The notes: a model not told the origin generated them from the letters alone. A stretch of 64,000 bases of DNA from PALSA-1004 sp963804885 (GCA_963804885.1 CAWDSF010000001.1:62001-126000); one strand, 5' to 3'. Positions 27,228 through 37,364 are shown, counted from the stretch's first letter. Made by a program: numbers and translations.

Positions 27228-29051
27228 TCAGGCGATTCGGGCAAAGCCGTCCGCGCTCCATTCTTCGCTGCCGACGCCGTTATGCACGAAGAACAATCCC
27301 GCCGGGTCGTATTTCTTCTTCACTGCGGAGAGGCGCGGGTAATTCGGTCCCCAGTACGCGGTCTGCCATTGCTTGTCGAAGAAATTGGCTTCCGACACGT
27401 AAGCGCCCCCATGCGGCGCGACTTTGCGCAGTTCGCCCATCGCCGCGTCCACGCTTGCGGCGTTTTTGCGCGCCGTCGCGACATTGGGCTCGTGGCCCGG
27501 CAGGCCGGCGAAGGCGGGCGGCCCGGCGCTCGCGATGATCGCGAGCGCAAACGCGTTCTGCACCGCGGGGTTCGTCGGCATGTCTTTGGCTTCTGCGATC
27601 GCCTGCGCGGGGGCGCCGGCCAGCCCCTTGTTGAAATGCAGCGAAGCGCGCCATTGCCGGCTCGATGCGAACAGCGATTCGACCAAGCGCGCCTGCGCGC
27701 CGGGCTTCAACAAATCCGCGGGCAGCCACACCGAATCATAAGCGTGGAGGAAAAATCCGACCTGGCCGTGATCGCCTGCCCAGTACACGTTGGTCGCGGG
27801 AGCGCCGGGGCGGTCGTCGGCGATCACGAATTCGGCATGATTTTTCCGCAGGTAATCGGGATCGAAAAAATGGCGTGATGGAAGCGCCGCGATCAGGGGC
27901 GGCTCGTCGACCGCGTAATCCTCCGGCGCCGCTTTGACCCAATCGAGCATGGGCTGCCACGTGCGCTCCGCTTGTTGCTGGTCGATCCCCTGAAACACCA
28001 TGCTGACCGTCAGCGTGTTGTCGCGGCCGAACGCGACTGACTCGCCCCACGTCGGATTGAAGAGGCTGTCGTGGTAAAAAGCGACGAAGCGGGCGATCAA
28101 GCGCCTGAACGCATCGTCAGACTTCGCTTGGACTGCGCCGAAAGCCACGCCGAAAAATTCCGGCAGTTCGCGCGTGCGCAGCGTGAGTTTCGTCACTACG
28201 CCGAAGCTGCCGCCCCCGCCGCCCTTGAGCGCCCACCACAAATCGGGATTCGTGCACGCGTTCGCGATGCGCACGCTGCCGTCGGCGGTAACGATCTCGG
28301 CCTCGATGAGGCCGGCGGCCGCCATGCCGTAGCGTTTGGAAAAGCTGCCGAAGCCGCCGCTTTGAATGAGCCCTGCAACACCGACGGTGCCGCACCCGCC
28401 GCCCTGCACGTAGCGTCCCGCTTTGGTAACGGTGTGATAGATGCGCATCCACGTGGCGCCGGATTCGATCGTGACCGCGGGTTGCGCCGCCTGCGTGCCC
28501 GCGCAGCCTTTGCCGACGAACGCGTCGTGCATCATGATGCGATCCATCTTGCGCGTCCAGACCAGCAGCGCATCGGCCGCGTTGGATGTGCCCTGGTAAC
28601 TGTGGCCGCCGCCTTTGACGGCCAGTCGCAGATTATTTTCGCGCGCGAAATTGACCGCCGCGACCACGTCCGCGGTTTTTTTAGCCGCTACTGCATACGC
28701 GCTCGGCGCGGAATTCCAGGCGTCGACCCAGCCGGATGTTTGCGTGAGGCCGGGATGATCGCCGACGTAATAGGGATTTTTGAGCTCTTTGACGACGGTG
28801 CTGCATGCGGCGCTGCCGGCGCCCGTGCGGCAGGGTTCCAGCGGAGACTTCACCGCGATCAATTGGCCGCCGACTTGTTTATTCAACTGCGCCCAGCGCT
28901 CGGGTGAGGGCCATGCCGCGTCACCCGGGCGGCAGCGCTTGAACGGAGTTCCGCTCGAAGTGCCGGCCGCGCTTGCCGCGGCGGCAAATTTTCCGAAGAC
29001 GGACATCAGGGGGAGTGCGGCCGCCTGCTGCAGTATTTTTCGGCGATTCAT
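27228..29051 (-). CDS. Exported FAD-dependent oxidoreductase, berberine-bridge type
   Basis: 607 residues. Twin-arginine-like signal MNRRKILQQAAALPLM. The FAD domain has VKGGGHSYQG with His149 and GGGCGTVGVAGLIQSGGFG with Cys219. In the family these positions carry a bicovalent flavin (His and Cys). The C-terminal BBE motif is KKKYDPAGLFFVHNGVG. Such enzymes oxidise sugars, alcohols or alkaloid-like substrates; an exported one would act in the periplasm. Longer than usual because of an insertion of about 60 residues after the signal, containing four cysteines. Confidence 0.85.
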   Translation of the reverse strand: MNRRKILQQAAALPLMSVFGKFAAAASAAGTSSGTPFKRCRPGDAAWPSPERWAQLNKQVGGQLIAVKSPLEPCRTGAGSAACSTVVKELKNPYYVGDHPGLTQTSGWVDAWNSAPSAYAVAAKKTADVVAAVNFARENNLRLAVKGGGHSYQGTSNAADALLVWTRKMDRIMMHDAFVGKGCAGTQAAQPAVTIESGATWMRIYHTVTKAGRYVQGGGCGTVGVAGLIQSGGFGSFSKRYGMAAAGLIEAEIVTADGSVRIANACTNPDLWWALKGGGGGSFGVVTKLTLRTRELPEFFGVAFGAVQAKSDDAFRRLIARFVAFYHDSLFNPTWGESVAFGRDNTLTVSMVFQGIDQQQAERTWQPMLDWVKAAPEDYAVDEPPLIAALPSRHFFDPDYLRKNHAEFVIADDRPGAPATNVYWAGDHGQVGFFLHAYDSVWLPADLLKPGAQARLVESLFASSRQWRASLHFNKGLAGAPAQAIAEAKDMPTNPAVQNAFALAIIASAGPPAFAGLPGHEPNVATARKNAASVDAAMGELRKVAPHGGAYVSEANFFDKQWQTAYWGPNYPRLSAVKKKYDPAGLFFVHNGVGSEEWSADGFARIA

Positions 29052-29235
29052 TGAATTCCTTTTTTTTATTATCGGGAAGCGCCCCGCAGAATACTGGCAC
29101 TCAATTAATCTCGCAAGAACCGGATTTCCGCGTTTGCCGAGGCGTACAAACTGCGGCGGACGTTGCCATGCGCAGCGTGCGGGCGTAACGTATGCAGATA
29201 GAACAATAATTCGATACGACTAACGGAGGGACTGC

Positions 29236-30183
29236 ATGATTACCAGACGTGATTTTGTGCTCGGCGCCGCGGCGGCGGGCACTTTGCTGCACACCCGTTT
29301 CGGTTTTGCGAAAGCTGCGCAGCCTTCGACACCGGTGAATTTCGACGTGCCTGCGGGCGCGTGCGATTGTCATACGCATATCCACGGCGATCCCGCCAAG
29401 TACCCGTGGTTTCCCGGCCGCACGTACACGCCCGAGATGGCGCTGCCGGAGGAAATGACGGCGCTGCACAAGGCGCTGCACATGCAGCGCGTCGTCATCG
29501 TCACGCCCAGCGTCTACGGCACCGATAATTCGGCGACGATCCTCGGCATGCAGGCACGCGGCAAGGATGCACGCGGCGTCGCGGTCATCGACGACAAGAC
29601 GACCGATGCCGAGCTCGACCGGCTCGCCAAACTGGGTTTCAAGGGCATCCGGCTCAATCTGTCCACGGCCGGCGTCAACGATCCCAACGTCGCGCGCCAG
29701 CGTTTTCTCGCTGCCGCCGAGCGCGTGAAGAGCCGCAACTGGCACGTCCAGCTCAATACGACGCTGCCGGTCATTGCCGCGATGAAAGACGCGCTGGCCG
29801 CATCGCCGGTGCCGATCGTTTTCGACCACTACGGTAACGCCAACGAGGCGCTCGGCGTGCAGCAGCCGGGATTCTCCGATCTGGTGGATCTCGTGAAGTC
29901 CGGCAAAGCCTACGTGAAGATTTCGGTCACTGCCGGTCCGCGTCAGAACTACGCGTACTTCACGCCGCTCGCGCAAATGCTGATCGCCGCCAACGTCGAT
30001 CGGTGCGTGTGGGGTACTAACTGGCCGCATCCGAATTCGGTGAACGGCAGCACGGAGAAAGTGACGCCGTTGTGGCAGGTCGATGACGGCCTGGTGCTCA
30101 ACCTGCTGCCGGTCTGGGCGCCCGACGCCGTGACGCGCAAGAAAATCCTCGTCGACAATCCCGCGCGGTTGTACGAGTTTTAG
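29236..30183 (+). CDS. Exported amidohydrolase family 2 protein (LigI-like metal hydrolase)
   Basis: 315 residues. Signal MITRRDFVLGAAAAG with twin arginine, then ACDCHTHIHGD with metal ligands His46 and His48. Further landmarks: IRLNLSTAG, WHVQLN, PIVFDHYGN and CVWGTNWPHPN with the late Asp/His region. The pattern matches 2-pyrone-4,6-dicarboxylate lactonase and related hydrolases. GGAGGGAC lies before the ATG. It heads a run of three Bug genes and a second amidohydrolase, so a shared substrate class is likely. Confidence 0.85.
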   Translation: MITRRDFVLGAAAAGTLLHTRFGFAKAAQPSTPVNFDVPAGACDCHTHIHGDPAKYPWFPGRTYTPEMALPEEMTALHKALHMQRVVIVTPSVYGTDNSATILGMQARGKDARGVAVIDDKTTDAELDRLAKLGFKGIRLNLSTAGVNDPNVARQRFLAAAERVKSRNWHVQLNTTLPVIAAMKDALAASPVPIVFDHYGNANEALGVQQPGFSDLVDLVKSGKAYVKISVTAGPRQNYAYFTPLAQMLIAANVDRCVWGTNWPHPNSVNGSTEKVTPLWQVDDGLVLNLLPVWAPDAVTRKKILVDNPARLYEF

Positions 30184-30215
30184 TTTTGTCGGTGTCGGCA
30201 CGCGGATGGACATGC

Positions 30216-31196
30216 ATGAGTGCGGCGCAATGCGTGCTAAGCGTGTTAAGTGCAGTGGCGTTGATGCCGTCGCTGCCGTCGGTTGCGGCGGACGTTTCTT
30301 ATCCGACCCGGCCGGTGCGCGTCATCGTGCCGCTGGCGCCGGGTGGCGGCACTGACAATCTGACTCGCATCATGGCGCCGCGGCTGATCGAATTACTCGG
30401 TCAGCAAGTCGTGGTGGAGAACCGGCCCGGCGCCGGCGGTCAGATCGGCACGGACTTCGTTGCCAAGGCGGCCCCGGACGGCTACACGATACTCACGGTC
30501 GAAAGTTCGTTCGCCAGCAACCCGAGTCTTTTCAGGAAACTTCCGTACGACACGCTGAAAGATTTCGCGCCGATCTCGTTGCTGGCGGTGACGCCCAACG
30601 TGTTGATGGTTCATCCGTCGGTGCCCGCCCGATCGCTCAAGGAGTTGATCGCGCTGGGCAAAGCGCGGCCGCAGCTCTTTACGTTCGCGATGGGCGGGCT
30701 GGGCACTGCGACGCATCTCGGCATCGAGCAGTTTCGCGCCGCGACCAAAATCGACCTCGTGGTGGTGCCGTACAAGAGCGGCGGGCTCGCTACCGCCGAC
30801 GTGCTCGCCGGTCAGGTGACGATGTTGTTCGGCGGCACGAGTTCCGCGTCGGGCTATGCGCGGGCGGGCCGGCTGCGCGCGATTGCGGTCACGGGCGAAA
30901 AACGCAATCCGTCTTTGCCTGATACGCCGACGTTTGCGGAGCTCGGCATGACGGCGGTGGATTCCCAGAGCTACTTTGGCGCGGTCGCGCCGGCCGCGGT
31001 GCCGAGAGATGTCATCAACGTTCTGAACGGTGCGATACGCGCGGCGCTGCAGACGGCCGACGTGCGGCGGCTGCTGGTCGAACGCGGCTACGACATCGTC
31101 GGCAGCACGCCCGAAGAATATGCGGCGAACATCCGCAGCGAAATGGCGAAGTGGGAGAACGTCGTCAAGACCACCAATATGGCGCGGTTGAATTAG
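30216..31196 (+). CDS. Bug-family substrate-binding protein
   Basis: 326 residues from the ATG at 30216; a TTG at 30186 would add ten residues before the signal peptide. Signal ends SVAA, then DVSYPTRPVRVIVPLAPGG. First loop GGGTDNLTR, VVVENRPGAGG, KAAPDGYTIL, VPYKSGGLATAD (Lys-Ser in place of Lys-Gly), C-terminus SEMAKWENVVKTTNMARLN. First of three consecutive Bug genes. Confidence 0.9.
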   Translation: MSAAQCVLSVLSAVALMPSLPSVAADVSYPTRPVRVIVPLAPGGGTDNLTRIMAPRLIELLGQQVVVENRPGAGGQIGTDFVAKAAPDGYTILTVESSFASNPSLFRKLPYDTLKDFAPISLLAVTPNVLMVHPSVPARSLKELIALGKARPQLFTFAMGGLGTATHLGIEQFRAATKIDLVVVPYKSGGLATADVLAGQVTMLFGGTSSASGYARAGRLRAIAVTGEKRNPSLPDTPTFAELGMTAVDSQSYFGAVAPAAVPRDVINVLNGAIRAALQTADVRRLLVERGYDIVGSTPEEYAANIRSEMAKWENVVKTTNMARLN

Positions 31197-31219
31197 GCGC
31201 GTCACGGGATTTCGCGTCC

Positions 31220-31225
31220 TATAAT
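31220..31225 (+). promoter_or_regulatory. Candidate -10 box between two Bug genes
   Basis: TATAAT 10 bases before ATG 31236 and 34 before ATG 31260. If functional, it favours the start at 31260 for the next gene and would allow separate expression inside the Bug run. Confidence 0.3.
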
Positions 31226-31235
31226 CGAGCCTTAC

Positions 31236-32234
31236 ATGGTCAACGAAGGTTCGACTCACATGCGCACCAGCAAGGTCTGGTTACTCGCTGCAGCAATTTT
31301 GTTCGCTGCGTTGCCCGTCTCCACCCCGGCGCAGGAATTTCCCACCAAATCGTTGCGCATCATCGTGCCGCTGCTGCCGGGTTCCGGCACCGACGTCGTC
31401 GCGCGCACTTTCGCGAATGCATTTGCGCAGCGGCTGGGCCAGCCGGTCGTGGTCGAAAATAAGGCCGGCGCCGCGACCACACTCGGCGCCAATTTCGTGG
31501 CGAAGAGCACGCCCGATGGCTACACGCTGCTGGTGGCGACGACCAGCACGCTATCGGTATTGCCGACGGTTCAATCAACGCCGTACGACACCGTCAAGGA
31601 TCTGACGCCGATCGCCGCGTTTTCGATTTCGCCATTCGTGCTGTGCGTGTCCGCCGAATCCCGCCTGAAGACGCTCAATGAGCTGATTGCTACTGCGAAA
31701 GCCGAGCCCGGCAAGCTTACGTACGCGTCGAGCGGCACCGGCACCCTGACGCAAATGGCCGTGGAGCTCGTGAGCGCGGTGGCGAAAATCAATCTACTGC
31801 ACGTGCCATACAAAGGCGTCACCGGCGCCTATCCGGATGTGCTGGGCGGCCGCATCGATCTGATCGCCGATGCGCCCGCGTCGACGCTGCCGCAGATCAA
31901 AGCCAATAAGTTTCGTGCGCTCGCGGTGACGGGTGTGAAGCGCAGCCCGATGCTGCCCGACGTGCCGACCGTTGCCGAAGCGGGGCTGAAAGGCGCGGAA
32001 TCGGATTTTGTAACCGGCATCCTGGCGCCGGCGGGCACGCCGCGCGCCGTCATTACGCGATTGCAGAACGAGGCATTGAAGGTCGCGCAGAGCGCGGAGT
32101 TTCGCGAATTTCTCGCGCAGCAGGGCTACGAGCCGTTGTCTTCGGACTCCGCGGATTTCACCAAGCGCGTGCGTGACGGCCTCGTCAAGTGGACGGCCGT
32201 TGTGAAGGAACGCAACATCAAGGTCGAGCAGTAA
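31236..32234 (+). CDS. Bug-family substrate-binding protein
   Basis: 332 residues from 31236, or 324 from the ATG at 31260, which fits the signal peptide (RTSKVWLLAAAILFAALPV) better. Mature start EFPTKSLRIIVPLLPG. First loop PGSGTDVVAR, VVVENKAGAAT, KSTPDGYTLL, HVPYKGVTGAYPD, and C-terminus RVRDGLVKWTAVVKERNIKVEQ. Lys replaces the usual Arg of the NRAGA motif. Second of three tandem Bug genes. Confidence 0.9.
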   Translation: MVNEGSTHMRTSKVWLLAAAILFAALPVSTPAQEFPTKSLRIIVPLLPGSGTDVVARTFANAFAQRLGQPVVVENKAGAATTLGANFVAKSTPDGYTLLVATTSTLSVLPTVQSTPYDTVKDLTPIAAFSISPFVLCVSAESRLKTLNELIATAKAEPGKLTYASSGTGTLTQMAVELVSAVAKINLLHVPYKGVTGAYPDVLGGRIDLIADAPASTLPQIKANKFRALAVTGVKRSPMLPDVPTVAEAGLKGAESDFVTGILAPAGTPRAVITRLQNEALKVAQSAEFREFLAQQGYEPLSSDSADFTKRVRDGLVKWTAVVKERNIKVEQ

Positions 32235-32310
32235 CGGCGAGATCGTCCCGCTCGCGGCGCAAAGCGCAAGATGCTAACCTGCGTCGTATATCAACTTCCG
32301 GAGCGCCGTC

Positions 32311-33273
32311 GTGCGTAAATTTCCTTATGTTGCCGCAATCGCGCTGCTGGCGGGCACGGCGGCAATCGCGCAAACCTATCCCACCCGCGCGCCGCGCCTG
32401 GTCGTTCCGTACGTCGCAGGCGGGATTGCGGATTTCATGGCACGCGTCACGGCAGAGGGCGCCCAGGAGCCGTTGGGGGTTGCGATGGTGATCGACAATC
32501 GCGGCGGGGCAGGCGGCAACGTCGGCATCGAGCACGTTGCGAAAAGCGCTCCCGATGGCTACACGCTGGCGCTCGGCTGCCTCGGGTACGTGAGCAACGC
32601 CGTGCTCCAGTCCAAGATTACTTACGATCCGATCAAGGATTTCGTGCCCATCACGATGATCGGGTTCACGCCGCAAGTGGTGGTCGTGCATCCTTCGTTG
32701 CCGGTCAAGACGCTCAAAGAATTCATCGCGCTTGCCAAACAGCGTCCCAACGAGCTCGCATTCGGGTCGTCCGGCCCGGGCGGCGGCAGTCATCTCTCAG
32801 TTGAGCTCTTCAAGGCCGCGACGAATACGCAGATGACGCACATCCCGTACAAAGGCACGGCGCAGGCAATAGTCGACCTGCTGGCTGGCCGCATTCAGTT
32901 CATGTTCGATTTCCTGAATACCTCGCAGCCGCAAATCCAGGCCGGAAAATTGAGAGCGCTGGCGATCACGTCCGCAAAGCGTTTTGAATCGCTGCCGGAC
33001 GTGCCCACGGTATCGGAAGCAGGCGTCAAGGGATTCGAAGCCGGCACCTGGTGCGGCATCATTGCGCCCGCCGGCGTTCCGCAGCCGGCGATCGACAAGC
33101 TGAACGCGAGCATAGTGAAGGCGCTGGAGTCTCCGGCGGTGAAGTCGCGGCTGGCTGCGCAGGCGATCGTGCCCATGCCGATGACGCAGCAGCAGTTCGT
33201 GGCATACATCCGCGCCGATTCGGAGCGCTGGAAAAAACTGCTGCGCGAAGGACGCCTGCAGATGCTCGACTAA
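32311..33273 (+). CDS. Bug-family substrate-binding protein
   Basis: 320 residues, GTG start with CCGGAGC upstream. Signal ends AAIAQ; mature start TYPTRAPRLVVPYVAGG. The first loop AGGIADFMAR differs from the common GGxTD form; then MVIDNRGGAGG, KSAPDGYTLAL, HIPYKGTAQAIVD and C-terminus FVAYIRADSERWKKLLREG. Third of the tandem set, followed after 50 bases by an amidohydrolase gene. Confidence 0.9.
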   Translation: MRKFPYVAAIALLAGTAAIAQTYPTRAPRLVVPYVAGGIADFMARVTAEGAQEPLGVAMVIDNRGGAGGNVGIEHVAKSAPDGYTLALGCLGYVSNAVLQSKITYDPIKDFVPITMIGFTPQVVVVHPSLPVKTLKEFIALAKQRPNELAFGSSGPGGGSHLSVELFKAATNTQMTHIPYKGTAQAIVDLLAGRIQFMFDFLNTSQPQIQAGKLRALAITSAKRFESLPDVPTVSEAGVKGFEAGTWCGIIAPAGVPQPAIDKLNASIVKALESPAVKSRLAAQAIVPMPMTQQQFVAYIRADSERWKKLLREGRLQMLD

Positions 33274-33323
33274 CTGCGCCTTCAGGATTCAGGCGGGCAG
33301 AACAAAGGAGGCGCTATTGGCGA

Positions 33324-35009
33324 ATGAGAACACAGGTGCGCGCGGCGGACGTCGTGCTTCACGGCGGCAAGATCATCACCGTGAACGCGGGCTTCGCCAT
33401 CGCCGAGGCGGTGGCAATTGCCGGCAACCGCATCGCCTATGTCGGCGCCGATGCGGGGGCGCTCGCCATGGCCGATGCGCGCACGCAGGTGATCGATCTC
33501 AAGGGGCGCGCGGTGATGCCCGGACTTATCGACGGTCATGCGCACATGGACCGCGAAGGACTGAAGCAGGTTTTTCCGTCGCTCGCCAACGCGCGCTCCG
33601 TCGCGGAGGTCAAGGCGATGGTCGCCGAACTTGCGCGGCGCACGCCCAAGGGCGAGTGGATAGTGACCATGCCGCTGGGCGATCCGCCGTACTATTTTGA
33701 CGTGCCCGAGTGTTACGCGGAAAAGCGCCTGCCGACGCGCCGGGATCTCGACGAGGCCGCGCCCGACCACCCGGTGTACATAAGACCCATCTGGGGTTTC
33801 TGGCGGCATACGACGCCGCTCGTCTCGGTGGCGAACAGTCGTGCGCTCGCGCTGGCCGGCATCACCAAAAATACGGTTGCGCCATCGGACACCGTTGTCA
33901 TCGACAAGGATGCAACGGGCGAGCCGACGGGAATTTTCTACGACAACACGATCATGTCGGTCGTGGAAATGACGCTCATGCGTGCCGCCACCGGGTTCTC
34001 GCTGGAAGACCGCACGCGAACGCTGCCGGCCGCAATGCGGGCCTATCATGCGTTCGGCACGACGAGCATATTCGAAGAGCATGGCGTCGCGGGCGAGCTG
34101 CTGCGTGCCTACAAGATCGTGCGCGAAAGCGGCGCGCAGACGATGCGCGCCACGCTGGTCATCAGCCCGAAGTGGAACGCCGCTGCCGTCGAGAAGTTCG
34201 AGCCGGTGGTCGAGGCGTGGGCGAGCTGGCTTGCCGGCCGCGGATTCGGCGACGACTGGCTGCGCGTGAGCGGCGTATTTGTGGACATCGGGCCGTCGCG
34301 CGAGGATGAATTGCGCGCCGGCACCTGGCCGTACACGGGCTGGGCTGGATTCAATTTCGCGACCGGCCTCGCGCGCGAGCGGGCGAAGGAGCTATGTCTC
34401 GCCTGCGCGAAGCACAAAATACGCGTCGTCGCGATCTGGCCGAATATGCTGGAGGTCTTCGACGAAGTAAATCGCGAGATCGATATCACCGGGCAGCGCT
34501 GGGTGCTGGGCCACATCAGCGCGCTGACCCCGGCGCAAATCGCCAAGGTGCGCGAGCTCGGCCTGGTCGTGACTTCGCATACCAATCGTTACGTCTTCAA
34601 GGAAGGCCACCTGCTGAAGGAGAAGCTGGGGCCGGAGCGCGAGAACGAGATCGCGCCGCTCAAATCGTTGATCGAAGCAGGCGTGCGTGTTGCGCTCGCC
34701 ACCGACAACGTGCCGAACTCGATGTTCTATCCGGTCTGGCAAAGCATTTACCGCAGGAACCGCTACACCGGAGAGGCGGTGGCGCCGGCGCAGGCGCTGA
34801 CGCGCGAGCAGGCGTTGCGCGCGGCGACCATCAACGGCGCCTACGTGACGTGGGAGGAGGACAGCAAGGGGTCGATAGAAGTGGGCAAGCTGGCTGATCT
34901 CGCGGTGCTCTCGCACGACCCGCTGACGGCGGAGGAAGAAGTATTGAAGGACATTCGCGCGGAAATGACGTTCGTCGACGGCCGTATCGTTTACAACGCA
35001 ACAAGCTGA
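33324..35009 (+). CDS. Amidohydrolase family 3 protein
   Basis: 561 residues from ATG 33324, with AAAGGAGG 13 bases upstream. Composite urease-type fold: VVLHGGKIITVNAGF at the N-terminus, the metal motif VMPGLIDGHAHMD, a long central insertion, then VTSHTNRYVF, RVALATDNVPNS (late Asp) and a C-terminal ADLAVLSHDPL. Related enzymes act on N-formylated or exocyclic amides. No signal peptide. Last gene of the amidohydrolase-Bug-Bug-Bug-amidohydrolase run. Confidence 0.88.
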   Translation: MRTQVRAADVVLHGGKIITVNAGFAIAEAVAIAGNRIAYVGADAGALAMADARTQVIDLKGRAVMPGLIDGHAHMDREGLKQVFPSLANARSVAEVKAMVAELARRTPKGEWIVTMPLGDPPYYFDVPECYAEKRLPTRRDLDEAAPDHPVYIRPIWGFWRHTTPLVSVANSRALALAGITKNTVAPSDTVVIDKDATGEPTGIFYDNTIMSVVEMTLMRAATGFSLEDRTRTLPAAMRAYHAFGTTSIFEEHGVAGELLRAYKIVRESGAQTMRATLVISPKWNAAAVEKFEPVVEAWASWLAGRGFGDDWLRVSGVFVDIGPSREDELRAGTWPYTGWAGFNFATGLARERAKELCLACAKHKIRVVAIWPNMLEVFDEVNREIDITGQRWVLGHISALTPAQIAKVRELGLVVTSHTNRYVFKEGHLLKEKLGPERENEIAPLKSLIEAGVRVALATDNVPNSMFYPVWQSIYRRNRYTGEAVAPAQALTREQALRAATINGAYVTWEEDSKGSIEVGKLADLAVLSHDPLTAEEEVLKDIRAEMTFVDGRIVYNATS

Positions 35010-35031
35010 CCAGCGCGTTGCGCCGTGTTCA

Positions 35032-35052
35032 CCTTCCCCTTCAAGGGGAAGG
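35032..35052. repeat. Short perfect palindrome between convergent genes
   Basis: CCTTCCCCTT, one base, AAGGGGAAGG. It lies between the convergent amidohydrolase and 2-hydroxyacid dehydrogenase genes and could terminate both; a purine-rich GGGATGGGGATGGG follows. No T-run, so a dispersed repeat is also possible. Confidence 0.5.
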
Positions 35053-35103
35053 CGCTGGGATGGGGATGGGTAATAACCTTGCGTTAATCCTCTGGACGGC
35101 CGC

Positions 35104-36105
35104 TTATTCCCGGATCTGCACATTGAACATCGGCTCGCCGCGCGCCATGTGGCCGAAATTCGCGATGAACATCTCGGCGCAGCGCTGCTCGTTGCCGGTC
35201 GAGGCCGACGCGTTGTGCGGCGACACGATCACATTGGGCAGGTCCCATAGCGGCGAATCCGCCGGCAGCGGCTCTTGGATATGCGCGTCGAGCGCGGCGC
35301 CGCCCAGATGCCCGCTGCGAATCGCGTCGATGAACGCGGCTTCGTCCATTACTTCGCCGCGCCCGATGTTAATGACGTAAGCGCCTTTCTTCATCCGCTT
35401 GAATGCGTCGGCGTTCACGAGATTGCGCGTTTCTTTCGTGAGCGGGCAGGCGATCACGACCCAATCGGCGCGCGGCCACAATTCGGGCAGCTTCGACGGC
35501 GGATGCATTTCATCGACCGGGTCGCCGGCCTGCATGGGACTGCGTCGCACGCCTATCACCTTGAGGCCGAACACACGCGCGTAGCCCGCGAATACTTTAC
35601 CGATTGCACCGACGCCGATCAGCAGCAGCGTCTGCCCGCGCAGGTCGGGCGGCAGACCCTTGCCGCGCATCGGCCGCCATTCGTGCTTGTGCTGGCCCTG
35701 CGCAAAACCCCAGAATCCGCGCGCGAGCATGAGCAGGCCAGCGAATCCCGTCTGCGCGACCGGTTCGGCGTTGGAGCCGGTCGAGCTCGTAATAGTGACG
35801 CCGCGGTCGGCGAGCGGGTGCATGAACTTTTGCTGCCACACACCGGAACTCGCAGAATGCAGCCACTTGATGCTTTTCGACGCGAGCGCGGCGTCGATGC
35901 ACGCGGTGTAAAGCTGCTCGCTGAACCGCAAGTCGCGATCGATGAACACGCAGTCGACGCGATCGCAATCGGCCTGCGACAGGCGCGCGCCTTTTTCTTC
36001 AGGCAGCGTCATGAATTCGACGGATTTGTTGCCGGTGTGGCCGGCGGCTTTAAATGCGTCGCCGAAGGTGGCGATGAATTGCTTTGATACCAGTGCGGTG
36101 GTCAT
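35104..36105 (-). CDS. D-isomer-specific 2-hydroxyacid dehydrogenase
   Basis: 333 residues. NAD-binding domain LLLIGVGAIGKVFAGYAR with the GxGxxG motif, then DWVVIACPLTKETRNLVN with the catalytic Arg region, NIGRGEVMDEAAF, and the catalytic Glu/His pair in AALDAHIQEPLP and VIVSPHNAS. Matches the glyoxylate/hydroxypyruvate reductase-like class. Start at 36105 has a short spacing to GTTGTC and no strong ribosome site. Acts on 2-hydroxy or 2-keto acids in the cytosol. Confidence 0.88.
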   Translation of the reverse strand: MTTALVSKQFIATFGDAFKAAGHTGNKSVEFMTLPEEKGARLSQADCDRVDCVFIDRDLRFSEQLYTACIDAALASKSIKWLHSASSGVWQQKFMHPLADRGVTITSSTGSNAEPVAQTGFAGLLMLARGFWGFAQGQHKHEWRPMRGKGLPPDLRGQTLLLIGVGAIGKVFAGYARVFGLKVIGVRRSPMQAGDPVDEMHPPSKLPELWPRADWVVIACPLTKETRNLVNADAFKRMKKGAYVINIGRGEVMDEAAFIDAIRSGHLGGAALDAHIQEPLPADSPLWDLPNVIVSPHNASASTGNEQRCAEMFIANFGHMARGEPMFNVQIRE

Positions 36106-36319
36106 GACAACTTTCTGGATGGAGGAATTTGCCTGCGATGCTGCGGCTGATGCAATCGGCCCGCAGAATAATGAATGATGCTTGCCTGTGTCAAATTTGA
36201 ACTGCCGGAAAACGGTCGGTCATGACCTCGAAATATGTCAATTCGCATCATATATCGACGCGCCGGGTATTCGCGCCGATAATCGGGCGGATATCATAAG
36301 AAACGGCCCAGGAGGAAAT

Positions 36320-37275
36320 ATGAAGCGTTTGAGAACATATGCGCCCGGCGTGCTATTCCTGATGAGTGCGTTTGCGGTCGCTCAGACATTTCCCGACAAG
36401 CCCATCCGCGTGGTCGTGCCATTCGCCGCCGGCAGCGGAACGGACATACTGGCGCGCATCGTGACGGAGGAAATGCGCACTTCGATGGGCGCGAATTTCG
36501 TGATCGACAATCGCGCGGGCGCGTCCGGCCAGATCGGTGCGGAACTCGTCGCGAGGGCAAACCCCGACGGCTACACGCTTTTCCTATCCACCAATACGCC
36601 GCATTCGGCGAACCCGTTTCTGTTCAAGAAGATTAATTACGATCCCATCAAAGACTTCGCCGCAGTTTCGCGCATGATTTACTACGTGTTCATCCTGGTC
36701 GTGAACCCGAACTCGGGCATCAAGACCGTTCCGGAACTCATTACCTACGTTAAAGCGAACCCCGGCAAGATTTCCTACGCGTTCGGCAACAGTACGGGTC
36801 AGGTCAACGGCGCGTACTTCACAAGCGCGGCGAAACTCGATGCGCTGCCGGTCCCGTACAAGAGCACGCCGCCGGCGATGACGGACCTGATTGCGGGGCA
36901 GGTCCATTACATGTTCGTCGATGCCGCGTCGAGCCAGGGCCACGTGAGATCAGGACGGCTGCGTGCAATCGCCGTCATGTCCGATAAACGCTCGGACCTG
37001 TTCCCCGATCTGCCGGGGGTGGGCGAGACGGTGCCCGGTTTCGATACCGTGCCGTGGGCCGGCATGTTTGCCCCGGCGGGCACGCCGAAAGCTGTCATCA
37101 ACCGGCTGAATACAGAGATCGTAAAGCAATCAACAAGCCGACGGTCAACCAGAAACTCGCCGAGTCAGGCCTGCAGCCGGGACCGAGCACGCCGGAGGAA
37201 CTCGACCGCTTCGTCAAACAGCAACTCGCGGCATGGGGAAAGAAAATCAAGGATGCGGGGATACAGCCGGAGTAG
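36320..37275 (+). pseudogene. Bug-family substrate-binding protein, one-base frameshift near the C-terminus
   Basis: About 318 residues if repaired. Strong GGAGG ribosome site before ATG 36320. Signal ends AVAQ, then TFPDKPIRVVVPFAAGS. First loop AGSGTDILAR, VIDNRAGASG, NPDGYTLFLS, VPYKSTPPAMTD. After LNTEIVK the frame is lost; the correct continuation, AINKPTVNQKLAES to KKIKDAGIQPE, is in another frame. One base is missing near 37123-37127, where an A run (GTAAAG) is one short. Likely a homopolymer error, but real damage is possible. Confidence 0.8.
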
Positions 37276-37364
37276 GGCGGGCGTTATATTTGGGCATAGA
37301 GATTTTTGGCAACTAAATTGTGTCATCTAATTGTTGTCAATCAACAATAGTTAGGGCCCGTCTC

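Noticed and set aside
37277..37350. A third attC or attI site before the first cassette
   Set aside because: There is a TTGTTG/CAACAA hairpin, but the box sequences do not fit either site type.
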